From Cycas panzhihuaensis (Eukaryota > Cycadophyta): a stretch of 64,000 nucleotides of DNA. A model generated the notes under the pieces. That model searched no databases, had not been told where the DNA came from, and worked only from the letters and a program-made list of their open reading frames with translations. The position numbers were made by a program, and so were the translations under genes. This document shows, piece by piece, positions 54,735 through 64,000 of the stretch. Numbering within the stretch: position 1 is the first letter of the stretch; every line of letters begins with the position of its first letter. The stretch spans positions 178,009,741 to 178,073,740 of the forward strand of contig CM041465.1 in NCBI GenBank assembly GCA_023213395.1, read 5' to 3'.

Positions 54735-57702
54735 TTGTATCAGAGCATCTCCTAAACCCAACAAACATAAAGCTCAAGTATGTATTAGGTTTTTTGGTTG
54801 AAATCAATTTTGTTGTTTTTGTCACTGTTAGTGATTTGTCCTGGTCATTGCTTATTTATTTTATCTAGAAACAAGACATTACCTTATACAAAGTCTATCA
54901 TTCCTAAGCTATCACAATGAATATTATTTAAAAAAAAAAACAAAAGAAAAAACAAAAAAAGGGAAAGAACATAAATTGGCTTGTACAATGGGGTCAAAAT
55001 TGTGTGAAAATTACACTAGACAAGGCAGAACGATGGGCTCCATGTCTACATTGAATGAACAATTTTCAAAGTTTTTTGAGGCATTCCTTCTTGTAGTTTC
55101 ATGTTTTAACTCCATGTGCGAGTTGCATCAAAAGAGAATTCTTTAGCAATCAAGCTGAGATACTTGATGTGCCTTGCAAAATTATGAGCAATTACTATGA
55201 TCTGAATAGTAGGCAAAGAGCATGGAGATGCACTTACATTAAGTGAGGGGTATTAAAACTTGTTTCTCCTTGAGTTGCTTGATTTGGATTCCTTTGATTG
55301 CTTTTTCTGTGCAATTGTTCTTGGCCATTTTCCGTGCTCAGTTGACATGAACATGTAATGTATTATTGTGATCTATTGCAGAGTCTTCAAGCAGAACTCT
55401 CTGACAATTTGACTGAAGCTGGTGATTTTGATGTTTCGTAAGTTTCTTCTCTTTTTCTGCTAGCAATTCTTTATAGTTAACTGTGACAAGATATTGGTTT
55501 TATTGTTTCTCATTTGCTGTTTCATTAGTTCTCTCTGTTTGGGTAACATTGTGGCTGGATAATATCTCAAATTTGTTCATATTATTCTCTCTGGTTGTTG
55601 AATGTATTGGTGATACTTTGTTTTCTGAAGGCATTCACACATCAGTCTGTCTGTCCATTGTTCCCTTCATTTATATTTGATCAATATTTGATACTTTTTG
55701 CCACCATGGCAAGAAAATCACAACATGTGCTTAATATCAATTATGACAATTGCATAAGGATTGGTGTGCATGCAGCATGCATTGTAAATTTAGGAATAAT
55801 CATGGTAGTAACATCTGTGCTGGCTCTCACTTCCACCAGGAGGAGAGCACTTTCACATGTTCATCTCTAATTGCCCATATTGTGGAAAGGTTCTCTGTTA
55901 TGGAGTTTTCCTAAATGTAAATGGTTGCGACTGGTTGGCTATTGGGCTAATAACTCTTTATTACATAGTAAAAGGTCAACCTTTTTACATATTAGATACA
56001 ACTGTACCTTGTAATGTTGACTAACTAAGGTTTGCTTGGGCTACATACATCTATTCTGCCAATAAAAGGATTACTCAGTGTTTTAATATCTACCATTGTA
56101 GCATGGTTTTCTCTCTGAATGGCAACCACCTGAGCTTTTACTGTATGCTTATCCCAAATGGCTACATCATGTTCACTCTATTTCCCAATTTATCATTTTG
56201 GTTATGCCAATCTGGTCTGGTTGCAATGAGCCATCATCTGGTATCTTCTGGGTTTTTTTCATAGTTTTATGATCTTTTATGCTGCCATGTTGCGGAAAGC
56301 TGCTGGCACTTGATCTCCATGCTGATTTACTCCCTATCAGGAAGCTTCATTATGTGAGAGGCCTTAGGTCACTCTTCTTGCACCTATCTCAAGCAATTGA
56401 ACTTGCTCTTTTAGGTAGATCACATATCCACTGTTTGGAAACATTCCTCTGCTCCTCTTAGCAAATTCTTATACAAGAGGATAGGCTGGTCCTTCAATCG
56501 TCTCGACTGACAATTGTTTTATCTTAACGATGCATTATTTTGCTTGTGGTTGCTTGGGTTGTATCCATTTGCCTGCGTTTGGGGTTGGAGAATTTTCTCT
56601 TTGGTAAAGGTTGTCTTTCTATGCGCTTAATTTTTTTCATTTTGGCTTGGACCCCAGCGGTGGTCTTGTTGCTGCTCGAGCTCCTTATGTTGCAAAATGT
56701 GCTTTTACAATTTGTTTAGCTTCTGTGATGGTGGTCGTTGTTGCATAAACCAAAGAGACAGGAGCAATAAGTAGTGCTTACTTCTTAATAATAACAATAC
56801 AAAGAACTCAGGAAGAATAAGATAGATGCGAGTTCGTCATCCATCAAGAATGCCTATACATAAGATCGATACAAATTATGTTACATAATATGGAGTAAAG
56901 AAACCCAATCTTATACAGTACATGAAAGTTGAAAGGATTTGAGACATGTACAAGAGGACCTAACTGTTGATAATCATATAGAATTTGAAAAGGAGACACA
57001 AAAGATGCATGAGGCAATAAAACAAGGAAAATAGTCTGTGATTAGAAATCATAAAGTAGTAATATAAGATCTGGTCCAAAAATAAATAGAAGTTCAAGGT
57101 GTATAAATTGATGCCATGTAATTGCCAAGGGTTTCCATTGTGAAAAGAACAAGGGCAGCCTAAAATCCTCAAGAACATAGGCATAATAATGGTTATCAAA
57201 ACATGGGAATCCAACGAATGCTATGTACTAGAAAACCTAAGATATATAAGATGACTAATATGGAACAAAAGAACAATAGTGAAGGGATCACGAGGGATAA
57301 CATGATTCATTATACAAGAACCATTTCCAATAGGCAAAGCATTAAAGATGGACCCAAAAATTCCGTGCAGATGAATGTAAATAGCCATAGGAGACAACTA
57401 TAAAATGTTTATGGCCATCTATTATTTTGTGTCAACCAACTCCAATAACAAAAGAAGAGGATTAGACAAGAATTGTCACTATAGTAACCTTGAAAGGGAC
57501 ATATCCACCTTTTAAGAGGAAGGGGAGATCATGTTAGGGGATTTTATTATAAGGACTAGAAACAACCAAGCAAACTTCTTCGTTGGCCAAAAGAAATCCT
57601 AAGCAACACACTAGAAAAAATTTGAAGGTAGATGATGTAGAACACAAAGAAAAATTGCTTGGAGAAGAATTAACTAGGCCAGGGAGTTGCTATGAGAAAA
57701 AA
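54735..57702. other. Unassigned T-rich region, possibly intronic or old leader
   Basis: No transposon domain is visible. T-rich stretches resemble plant introns. Short frames such as 55710-55870 (a membrane-like segment, CIVNLGIIMVVTSVLAL) are too short to call. An A-run mixed with AAC/AAG lies at 54930-54970. From 56750 to 57700 the sequence is A-rich with no feature. Confidence 0.3.
55382..55437 (+). other. Candidate orphan exon (56 bp)
   Basis: The segment is preceded by a branch/pyrimidine-poor but acceptable acceptor, ATCTATTGCAG, and followed by a consensus donor, GTAAGTTTCTTC. The open frame reads SLQAELSDNLTEAGDFDV. The composition changes from T-rich flanks to a balanced, acidic coding-like segment. 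I do not recognise the protein. It could be an exon of a host gene with large introns, a captured gene fragment or chance. Confidence 0.25.
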
Positions 57703-57835
57703 TGAGCCAAGGATAGAACTTAAACACTATATTTCTCAGGTAGAATTGGTCTACCTTCAAAACATCTTCATTCATTCAATAAGAGCTCTAAATTCTATGT
57801 ATAATAGCGATACGTATATTAATACATATTGGGAT
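57703..57835 (-). repeat. Element G 3' LTR, outer part
   Basis: Matches the start of the element 1 LTR (AACTTAAAC, TCAGGTAGAATTGGTCTACC). The left edge is approximate. It ends at gggat (57831-57835), the target of element H. Confidence 0.6.
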
Positions 57836-58219
57836 TGTTAGAAATAATGTACATTCCCATTTCATGTTCATTTAAATTCATTTCTCATGTAATTAGAATA
57901 TTTCCTCACATGGAATATTCTTAGAATATTCTTAGTCAAAGTCATTAATATGGTAGTTAGTAGAAGTCAAAGATGGTTGAAGTAATAAATGTGGTAGTTT
58001 ATAGTCTATTATAATTTGAGGGAGTTATTAATTAACTATTATGATTTGGTTAGAACTAACTTCTATGTTTAGTGCATATGTAATCTATATATGATGTACT
58101 CTATTATTTTTAGAATGAGAATGTTGGAGAGTCGTGATTCATTAGCATATTGTCATCTCTTGCATATTTGTGCATGTGTTTTATGCTATGTGTCCTCCTC
58201 CTATCCACTTCTTCCAACA
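57836..58219 (+). repeat. Element H 5' LTR
   Basis: TGTTAGAAATAATGTACATT ... CTTCTTCCAACA, with a TATATATGATGTACTC segment inside that may include promoter sequence. Confidence 0.92.
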
Positions 58220-58231
58220 TGGTATCAAAGC
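58220..58231 (+). other. Element H primer binding site
   Basis: TGGTATCAAAGC directly follows the LTR; an initiator tRNA-Met type variant, identical to that of D. Confidence 0.9.
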
Positions 58232-58589
58232 TAGGTTGCTCTTATGACACCTATGTCTCTAATATGTGTTATGTCTGAGCATCTAATGTTGTTAAAAATT
58301 CGCTGCTTCTGCCCCTAAATTTAGCACTTGTTATCACCATTTAATCAATAGACAAGTGGTTGTCCACCTTCTTTATGTGTGTATTAGTCACTTCGTTGCC
58401 TGAAGGGAGCTCCTATTTGATCTTGTAAAGGGTAAATTACTGCCTGATCTTTGCTCATTCTTCACTTTGTTGCAATTGTCATCACTATGGCTTGGGCCTA
58501 TGCATAGGAGGTTGAGGCCAATACATACTCCAGTTGTTTAGGGATGCCAAAGAGGCGCCATCCCGTGCGTCCTCTGTCAGCCACTTAGT

Positions 58590-58722
58590 CGCCACCTATA
58601 GGACGGGAGCTGCCCGTTGACAGTCGCCAAACATGAGCCACCTGTCAACAGCCGCCAAATGGGAACCACCATTGATTGCTGCCAAACAAGAGCCGCCCAT
58701 CAATAGTTGCTAAGCAGTGAAG
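58590..58722 (+). repeat. Minisatellite of about 30 bp in H
   Basis: About four imperfect units with the core GAGCC(A/G)CC, then (T/C)-(G/A)TCAACAG-(C/T)-CGCCAAA. The segment is GC-richer than its AT-rich surroundings. Confidence 0.65.
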
Positions 58723-58805
58723 ATGCTGAAGATTATCATCGTCGGAAAAGTTTGGGTCGTGACAAAATATATTTCGATCGATCCTTTGATAAATAATATA
58801 TTTAA

Positions 58806-58840
58806 GCTAATGTTTATAACATTAGGTTATAAACATTAGC
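58806..58840. repeat. Perfect 15-bp inverted repeat with a 5-bp loop
   Basis: GCTAATGTTTATAAC (58806-58820), loop ATTAG, then GTTATAAACATTAGC (58826-58840). It could form a perfect hairpin. It is not near a terminator-type context in this element. Confidence 0.85.
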
Positions 58841-59008
58841 ATAGTCCTCTGAATATATATTTTTCAATATTTATCTCTTTCTCTAGTTTGTCACACTAAT
58901 ATTTTGTTGAGGAGATATTTCATCCTTTTGAGAGCATATTTTTTGTATTAATTCAACACTTGAAGAGAAAGTCAAATACAACTTCTTAGAGGAATACTAT
59001 TTTTTATC

Positions 59009-59430
59009 AATTGGGCTTTACATCTGAGGAGGACATTAAGCTATTTAAGGCATGATACTTTGTCTGTTTTTATTTCTATTTCTTGGCTTCTTTTAAGAGT
59101 ACTTCAATAGGGTTTTAATACATTTAATCCTCTTCTTTAGGTATCTCTTGGCATAATTTAAAGAGTACTTCAAGAGGACTTTTTCTAAGTATTTCATTAT
59201 CTTTAGGAACATTTTTTATTAATTGGGTATGATACCTTATGAAGACATTAAACTATTTAAAGCTTGTTATATTGTCTTCTTTTAAAAGGGTATTTTTTGG
59301 CTCTATTTAAGTGTACTTCAAGAGGATTTCTCTAATGTATTTTATCATCTTTTAATTATTTCCCGACTTCTTTGAGAGAGTTATTTTTGAACTCTTAAGT
59401 GTACTCCATGTGTTATCCACCTTGTGGTCA
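59009..59430 (+). repeat. Diverged direct repeat of about 215 bp in H
   Basis: Two copies start AATTGGG (59009, 59220), each followed by GA(G/A)GACATTAA(G/A)CTATTTAA, then AAGAGTACTTCAAGAGGA-type phrases. No coding potential. Confidence 0.6.
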
Positions 59431-59799
59431 CTAAGCGATGTGGGACACTCATACTTGCGGTGGTGTAAACACTGGCACCTTCAATTTCCTTCATTACAAA
59501 ACTCATAATAATGTCTGTGAATTGTTGGCTATAGCTTGCCAGATTCACTAAAACTAGATGGAAATTTTATGTGATGTGAAATTTTAACATTCTCCAACCT
59601 TACAAAGGCTTATGAAAGTTGTTGAACCCAATTGATGGCATTGTAGAAGTGGCACGACACGACACGGTAGGACAAGAACTAGAAAAGTGGCAATTATTAT
59701 TTGTCAGTTGTTGATGAGTTAATTACTCATCTTCATGGAAATGTGTTTGCATATGATGCATGGAAGACTCTTTAGGATTTATTAGAGTCTTGAAACTTG

Positions 59800-60135
59800 C
59801 TTTACTCCTAATATATCCATTGATGACACTGTCTCTCTTCATCAACAAAAACTGAAGGAGATAAGAGTGAAATGTGTTGTTGTAGCTAAAATTGTAGAGG
59901 ACATCACTCTTAACAACCTAGTTGTGGTCTATCATACTTTTGTAATAAGGAGGACTACCTTGACTTCTTTCCAATTGATGAGTTGGGTGTCTTATTACTG
60001 CATGAAGAGCAGCTTATTGTGTTATGGTTATGATAGTAGCAATGTTGTGGTGTTAATGAAAACACCTAACAATTCTATGAAGCAACAAATACATGGCAAA
60101 AACAATAATGCATAGAATCAAGCACGATATTGTAT
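59800..60135 (+). pseudogene. Element H gag trace
   Basis: The frame near 59812-60115 includes VSLHQQKLKEIRVK and VAKIVEDITLNNLV, resembling the copia Gag segment where a leading helix precedes the nucleocapsid. No knuckle follows. Assignment by position and weak similarity only. Confidence 0.4.
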
Positions 60136-60254
60136 GCCGATATAATGACATCTGGAGAAGCAGGACCAAGGGTGTGTTATTCATGTAATGATGATCACAA
60201 CTAGCATGTACTGCATGAGGATGATGAAATCCTCTTTGGTTGCTTTGTATAGGC

Positions 60255-60590
60255 AACTATATAGGCTTAATCAACAACAGGATGTACATTGACACTTAGT
60301 TTTGGTTGATTTCTTGCAGTAGTAAAAGCCTAACCAACAATATGATGTGTATTGAGGCTTAGTTCTGGTTGATCCTAATCAACAATAGGATGTGTATTGG
60401 CACTTAGTTCTGGTTGATCTCTTGCAGTAGTAAAAGCCTAATCAACAACATGATGTGTATTGACACTTAGTTCTAGTTGATTCTAATCAACAATAGGATG
60501 TGTATTGGCACTTAGTACTGGTTGATCCTAATCAACAATAGGATGTGCATTGACACTTAGTTCTAGTTGATCTCTTGGAATAGTAAGAAA
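60255..60590 (+). repeat. Minisatellite with 47-49 bp core in H
   Basis: About seven copies of a unit with AATCAACAATAGGATGTGTA, then TTGGCACTTAGTTCTGGTTG. Some carry a 14-bp insert (TCTTGCAGTAGTAAA-like), giving alternating longer and shorter units. In one frame the units read DVYWHLVLVD with scattered stops. Confidence 0.85.
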
Positions 60591-60639
60591 TAGTCGATAG
60601 TTTCTTTGTCTTCCACCCAGGCAGTATACAAAGTAGCAG

Positions 60640-60915
60640 TTACAACAATCCATGAAGCCGTTTTGGCTTAGTGAACTTCTTGACCACTTGTAACTTGTTC
60701 AGTTGTTCTACGACAACCAAGGTGCTATCTAGCTATCAAAGAATTGAGTTTTCATCACATAATCAAGCATGTGGAAGTTGACCATCATTCTATTTGGCAG
60801 CAAGTGGAGCATGGCATAATTGAGTTAATGTATCGTCTCTCAAAAGATTAAGTTGTTGATATTCTCACCTAGACTTTAGGTCATGAGAACTTTGAGAGAT
60901 TTAGGACACTGATGT
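60640..60915 (+). pseudogene. Element H RNase H tail
   Basis: FYDNQGAI, then VEVDHHSIWQQVEHGIIELM, LSKD-stop-VVDILT and GHENFERFRTLM match the last third of copia RNase H (DNQSAI, VDHHFIRQ, VADILTK, GHxKFERFR). Frameshifts and stops are present. It ends just before the PPT at 60943. Confidence 0.75.
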
Positions 60916-60950
60916 TTATGAAAGAAAATGAACTTAACATTATGGGAGGG

Positions 60951-61352
60951 TGTTGGAAATAATGTACATTCCCATTTCATGTTCATCTAAGTTCATTTCT
61001 CATGTAATTAGAATATTTATTCTCATGGAATTTTTTTTAGTGAGAGAATATTCTTAGAATATTTTTAGTCAAAGTCATTAATATGGTGGTTAGTAGAAGC
61101 CAAAGATGGTTGAAATAATAAATGTGGTAGTTTATAGCCTACCATAATTTGAGGGAGTTATTAATTAACCATTATGATTTGGTTAGAACTAACTCCTATG
61201 TTTAGTACATATGTAATCTATATATGATGTACTCTATTATTTTTAAAATGAGAATGTTGGAGAGTTGTGATTCATTAGTGTATTGTCATCTCTTGCATAT
61301 TTGTGCATGTGCTTTATGCTATGTGTCCTCCTTCTATCCACTTCTTCCAACA
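60951..61352 (+). repeat. Element H 3' LTR
   Basis: TGTTGGAAATAATGTACATT ... CTTCTTCCAACA. It contains a short extra run (GAATTTTTTTTAGTGAGAG) compared with the 5' LTR. Confidence 0.92.
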
Positions 61353-61357
61353 GGGAT

Positions 61358-61561
61358 TAGAAATTATGCATTGGACCAGTAACTGCTCTCACATGTGTCA
61401 CTTATCCATTAAGAACTTCGTAACTATTTTGGACATGTCACTTATCGAATGATGACTTTTGTGACTCACCTACATGCCCCTTAAGACATACTAGGATTAC
61501 AACATTAAGTTATTGCCCTAAACTACTTCCTAATACATACTATGCAACATTAATTCTAACA
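61358..61561 (-). repeat. Element G 3' LTR, inner part
   Basis: Resumes after the H target duplication and ends TAATTCTAACA, the conserved end of this LTR family, with the pyrimidine tract next to it. Confidence 0.7.
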
Positions 61562-62560
61562 ACTCCCTTTAATGTTTACATTATTGATTATTACATCAAT
61601 ACCAAATCTAAAATTTTCAATAATTTTTCAAGGAAGTTGTTTGTGAAGATGTCTATAAAGTGCTCATATGTGAGTTTGTACATCATCTCGATCTTTGCAT
61701 TTTGGATTTGTTCCCTAATGAAATGATGACACACCTTAATATCTTTGATTTGTGCATGGAACAGAAGATTCTTGGCAATCTTTAACATGCTTTGATTGTC
61801 ACTATACAATTTTGTTGCATCCTATTGATGAAGTCCTAAATCTCCAAGATTCTATCTCAACTAGATGGCTTCACATGGTTGCTCCAACTATAGCTTTGTA
61901 TTTTGCCTTAATTAATGAGAGTGCAACATTAGGCTGCTTCTTGTAGGTCCAAGTGACAACAACATATCCAAGACTAAAATAGTATCATGATGTAAATGAC
62001 CTACCATTAATGAATTTGGCCCAATCATAATTTGAATACCCTTCTAACTAGAAATTGTTTTGGATCAATTCTAGACCATATTGCAGAGTTCCCTGTAAGT
62101 CTCTCAAGATCCTCTTTGCAACTTTCTAGTGGCTTTGCTTTGGCTCTGTCATGAACTGTGAAACTATCCCAATTGCAAAGGTGATATTTAGGCTAGTTGT
62201 AGTTAGATAGATGAGATTGCCAACTAGTTGCTTGTACAATGTGCCATCTACCTATTTTTCATAATCTTGAGCTAATAGTTTTGCACCTATCTCCATTAGG
62301 GTAGGTGTAGGTTTGCAATCCTCCATTCTGAATTTCTTTAGAATCTCCCAAGTATACTTAGCCAGTGAAATGAACATCTTACCATATTTTTTTGTCATCT
62401 CAAAGCTTCTTTTGAGATCCTCCTTCAAACCTTCAATCATTGAGGTATTATTACCTATTATAATAGAGTCATCTACATATAGGGTCACAAAGGTGACAAA
62501 CCTTCCATCTCAAACTTTGATGTATAGGTTTAGATCAGCTGGTAATCTTCCAAACCCTTA
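61562..62560 (-). pseudogene. Element G RNase H and RT C-terminal half
   Basis: RNase H: SDNQSMLKIAKNLLFHAQIK, VCHHFIREQIQNAKIEMMYK and DIFTNNFLEKLLKI (61809-61591). Leftward RT: MTLYVDDSIIIGNNTSMIEG with the YVDD box (about 62475), LKEDLKRSFEMTKK, then KKFRMEDCKPTPTLMEIGAK. The D-W-A-G-D part near 61960-62200 is present in broken frames. Confidence 0.8.
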
Positions 62561-63640
62561 TTTTTAAAGTGCTTGTCGATCATGGAATACCAGGCTCTAG
62601 GAGATTGCTTCATACCATATAAAGTTTTCTTCAAGTGACATTCTAAATGTTTTTTCCCCTTTTCCATGTATTCAACTAGCTATGCCATGTAGACAAGTTC
62701 TATTAAATCCCTATTGAGGAAAGCACTTTCGACATCAAGTTGGTGTTGTTGCCATTTGAATTGAGCAACTATTGCCAGTATAATCTTGATTATCATCATC
62801 TTCTCTACTTGAGCAAATGTCTCTTGGTAGTCAATACCTTCTTTTTGTTTGAAGCATTTTGCCACCAATTTGGCTTTATGTTTATCATCTAAGCCATCAT
62901 ATTGGAATTTGGTTTTGTAGATCCATCGACAAGCATGCTGAGCTACTGGCAATTCAACTAAGTTCGAAGTCTTGTTCTTTCCTATTGCTTGAACTTCAAC
63001 ATCCATAACAACTTTTCACCTCTCCTCGTGGCTTACCTCTTCAAAAGTGGAATGCTCATCTACATTGAGCACCTGTGCCATAAGAGCAAAATTGACCTAT
63101 TTTGGTCTCATCTTCAACTTTATTTTTCCTTCACTCTCGAGTAATTGAGCATCGATGATAGTTTTCAGATACCATTCAGATAACTTTTTCATTGGAGGAA
63201 TGATATCAAGTTGTAATTCTTTAGAGTAGCATCTTCGTATTCCTCATTCTCATCATTAATTTCAGCTAGTGTGCTAATTGGTTTTGTGTCTGGCATGACA
63301 ATCTCCCTTATGGAACTACACTTTGGTTGCTCCTTGATTTGCATTTCCCTTATCCTGCATGATCTGCAAGGAACCTAGGCTTATCTTCTTATCGCCTTCT
63401 TCAAAGATGACATCACAAGTTGTTTGCACTTTTCAAGTCTTCAACTTGTATGCCCCGTATGCTTTGCTTTCTTTACCACACCCAATGAAGATAATGCTTG
63501 GAATTTTCATTGTCAAATTTTTGTCGTTTTTCCTTTGGACATGCATATTTGCAGTGCACCCAAAGATTTTTAGATGATTCGTAGTTGGTTTTTTGTAGCG
63601 AACGTTATAGGGTGGAGTTTGGGAATTACTCTAATGACAA
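62561..63640 (-). pseudogene. Element G RT N-terminal half and integrase C-terminus
   Basis: RT: MDVEVQAIGKNKTSNLVELP, CRWIYKTKFQYDGLDDKHKA, KLVAKCFKQKEGIDYQETFA, HQLDVESAFLNRDLIELVYM and KKTLYGMKQSPRAWYSMIDK. Rightward (upstream) a charged linker, then the integrase end: LKIFGCTANMHVQRKN, GCGKESKAYGAYKLKT and TTCDVIFEEG. The integrase core is not found; similarity ends near 63640. Confidence 0.78.
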
Positions 63641-64000
63641 ATGGTTCCCCAAAATATACTCACAGAATGGGAGAAGTTATAGCAATAAAGAAGAAAAATA
63701 ACAGTAGTACAAAGTATGTGATTGTGGACGATAAATAGCATAAATTGATGACAAATCAATCTATACAATGTTACCCAAATATGCTTGGACGTAAGGCTGA
63801 AATTGTGGTCCCTCTGCAAGGTGAGGTGCCCTTCACAATTGCTGCCCAAAGGCCGAGTTTATAGCAGTCCACAATGCTCTGATATGATGCCCTAATGATG
63901 CCCAACTACCTCTTTAAATAGGCACTCAAATTGCCTATAAAATGGCTAGTCAAAACCCCTCTTGAAGTTGGCCAGAATATAAGACTAAAATGAGATTGAA
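63641..64000. other. Unassigned end of window
   Basis: AT-rich sequence unrelated to copia integrase. CTCTTTAAATAGGC near 63910 is TATA-like. It may be another insertion truncating element G, but no LTR edge or TSD can be confirmed from this side. Confidence 0.3.

Larger units (their letters stand above)
57836..61352 (+). mobile_element. Ty1/copia element H, decayed, inserted in the LTR of G
   Basis: LTRs 57836-58219 (384 bp) and 60951-61352 (402 bp) are highly similar. The TSD gggat is perfect (57831-57835, 61353-61357). PBS TGGTATCAAAGC at 58220 and PPT TGGGAGGG at 60943-60950 give plus orientation. The 2.7 kb interior has only traces of gag and RNase H plus several tandem repeats, so it is a non-autonomous derivative. 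Confidence 0.92.
57703..63640 (-). mobile_element. Ty1/copia element G, interrupted by H, related to element 1
   Basis: The left (3') LTR is split: about 57703-57835 and 61358-61561. It shares ATTCAGGTAGAATT and TCTACCTTCAAAA-type blocks and the end TAATTCTAACA with the LTRs of element 1. The PPT complement ACTCCCTTTAA follows at 61562. RNase H, RT and part of integrase then run on the minus strand to about 63640. The 5' half (gag, 5' LTR) is not seen; the sequence changes character near 63640. Confidence 0.78.

Overview
This 64 kb window looks like intergenic DNA from a very repeat-rich land plant. It holds no recognisable intact host gene, rRNA, tRNA or CRISPR array. Almost everything that can be identified is LTR retrotransposon: Ty1/copia elements with PBSs complementary to initiator tRNA-Met (TGGTATCAGAGC or TGGTATCAAAGC), plus large Ty3/gypsy elements whose integrase and D-G-G protease resemble the plant Tat-like branch. 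A gymnosperm-type genome fits the density, decay and low GC, but that is inference; a fern or another large plant genome cannot be excluded.

Layout, left to right. Positions 1-1513: decayed Ty1/copia pieces (+). 1519-6408: a deleted Ty1/copia element (-, TSD attct). 6713-9776: a non-coding LTR element (-, LARD-like). 9777-11436: a diverged gypsy gag relic (+). 11437-52390: a decayed copia element D (+), split by two large insertions. Gypsy element A (+, 12216-38475, TSD atctg) sits in D's leader. Copia element C (-, 39052-51783, TSD atggt) sits in D's gag. A is itself split by gypsy element B (-, 20378-30865, TSD ggtat/agtat) and, inside its 3' LTR, by copia element E (-, 32982-38154, TSD gaatg). 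C is split by copia element F (-, 45751-50953, TSD tgcag). The split sequences rejoin at the target-site duplications, so the insertion order is readable: D first, then A and C, then B, E and F. 52391-57702 is mostly unassigned, with one LTR and one possible orphan exon. Copia element G (- strand, from about 57703) is split inside its left LTR by copia element H (+, 57836-61352, TSD gggat) and continues nearly to the window end.

The most interesting content is in gypsy elements A and B, two independent copies of one family about 10.5 kb long without nested insertions. Their order is LTR, Gag with four CCHC-type knuckles, protease, a second Gag-like helical domain between protease and reverse transcriptase, RT, RNase H, integrase, an array of roughly 65-bp GTACG-rich tandem repeats, a separate third ORF with an acidic linker and a likely coiled coil, then LTR. 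From Gag to the start of RT, copy A stays in one reading frame broken only by point stops, so the parent probably made one Gag-Pol polyprotein.

Caution on decay: many differences between near-identical copies fall at CAG/CTG sites (for example CAG to CGG or CG, CTG to CG or ACG). Element F has LTRs about 99 percent identical but many frameshifts. Part of the apparent pseudogenisation may therefore be consensus error at methylated CHG sites rather than real mutation.
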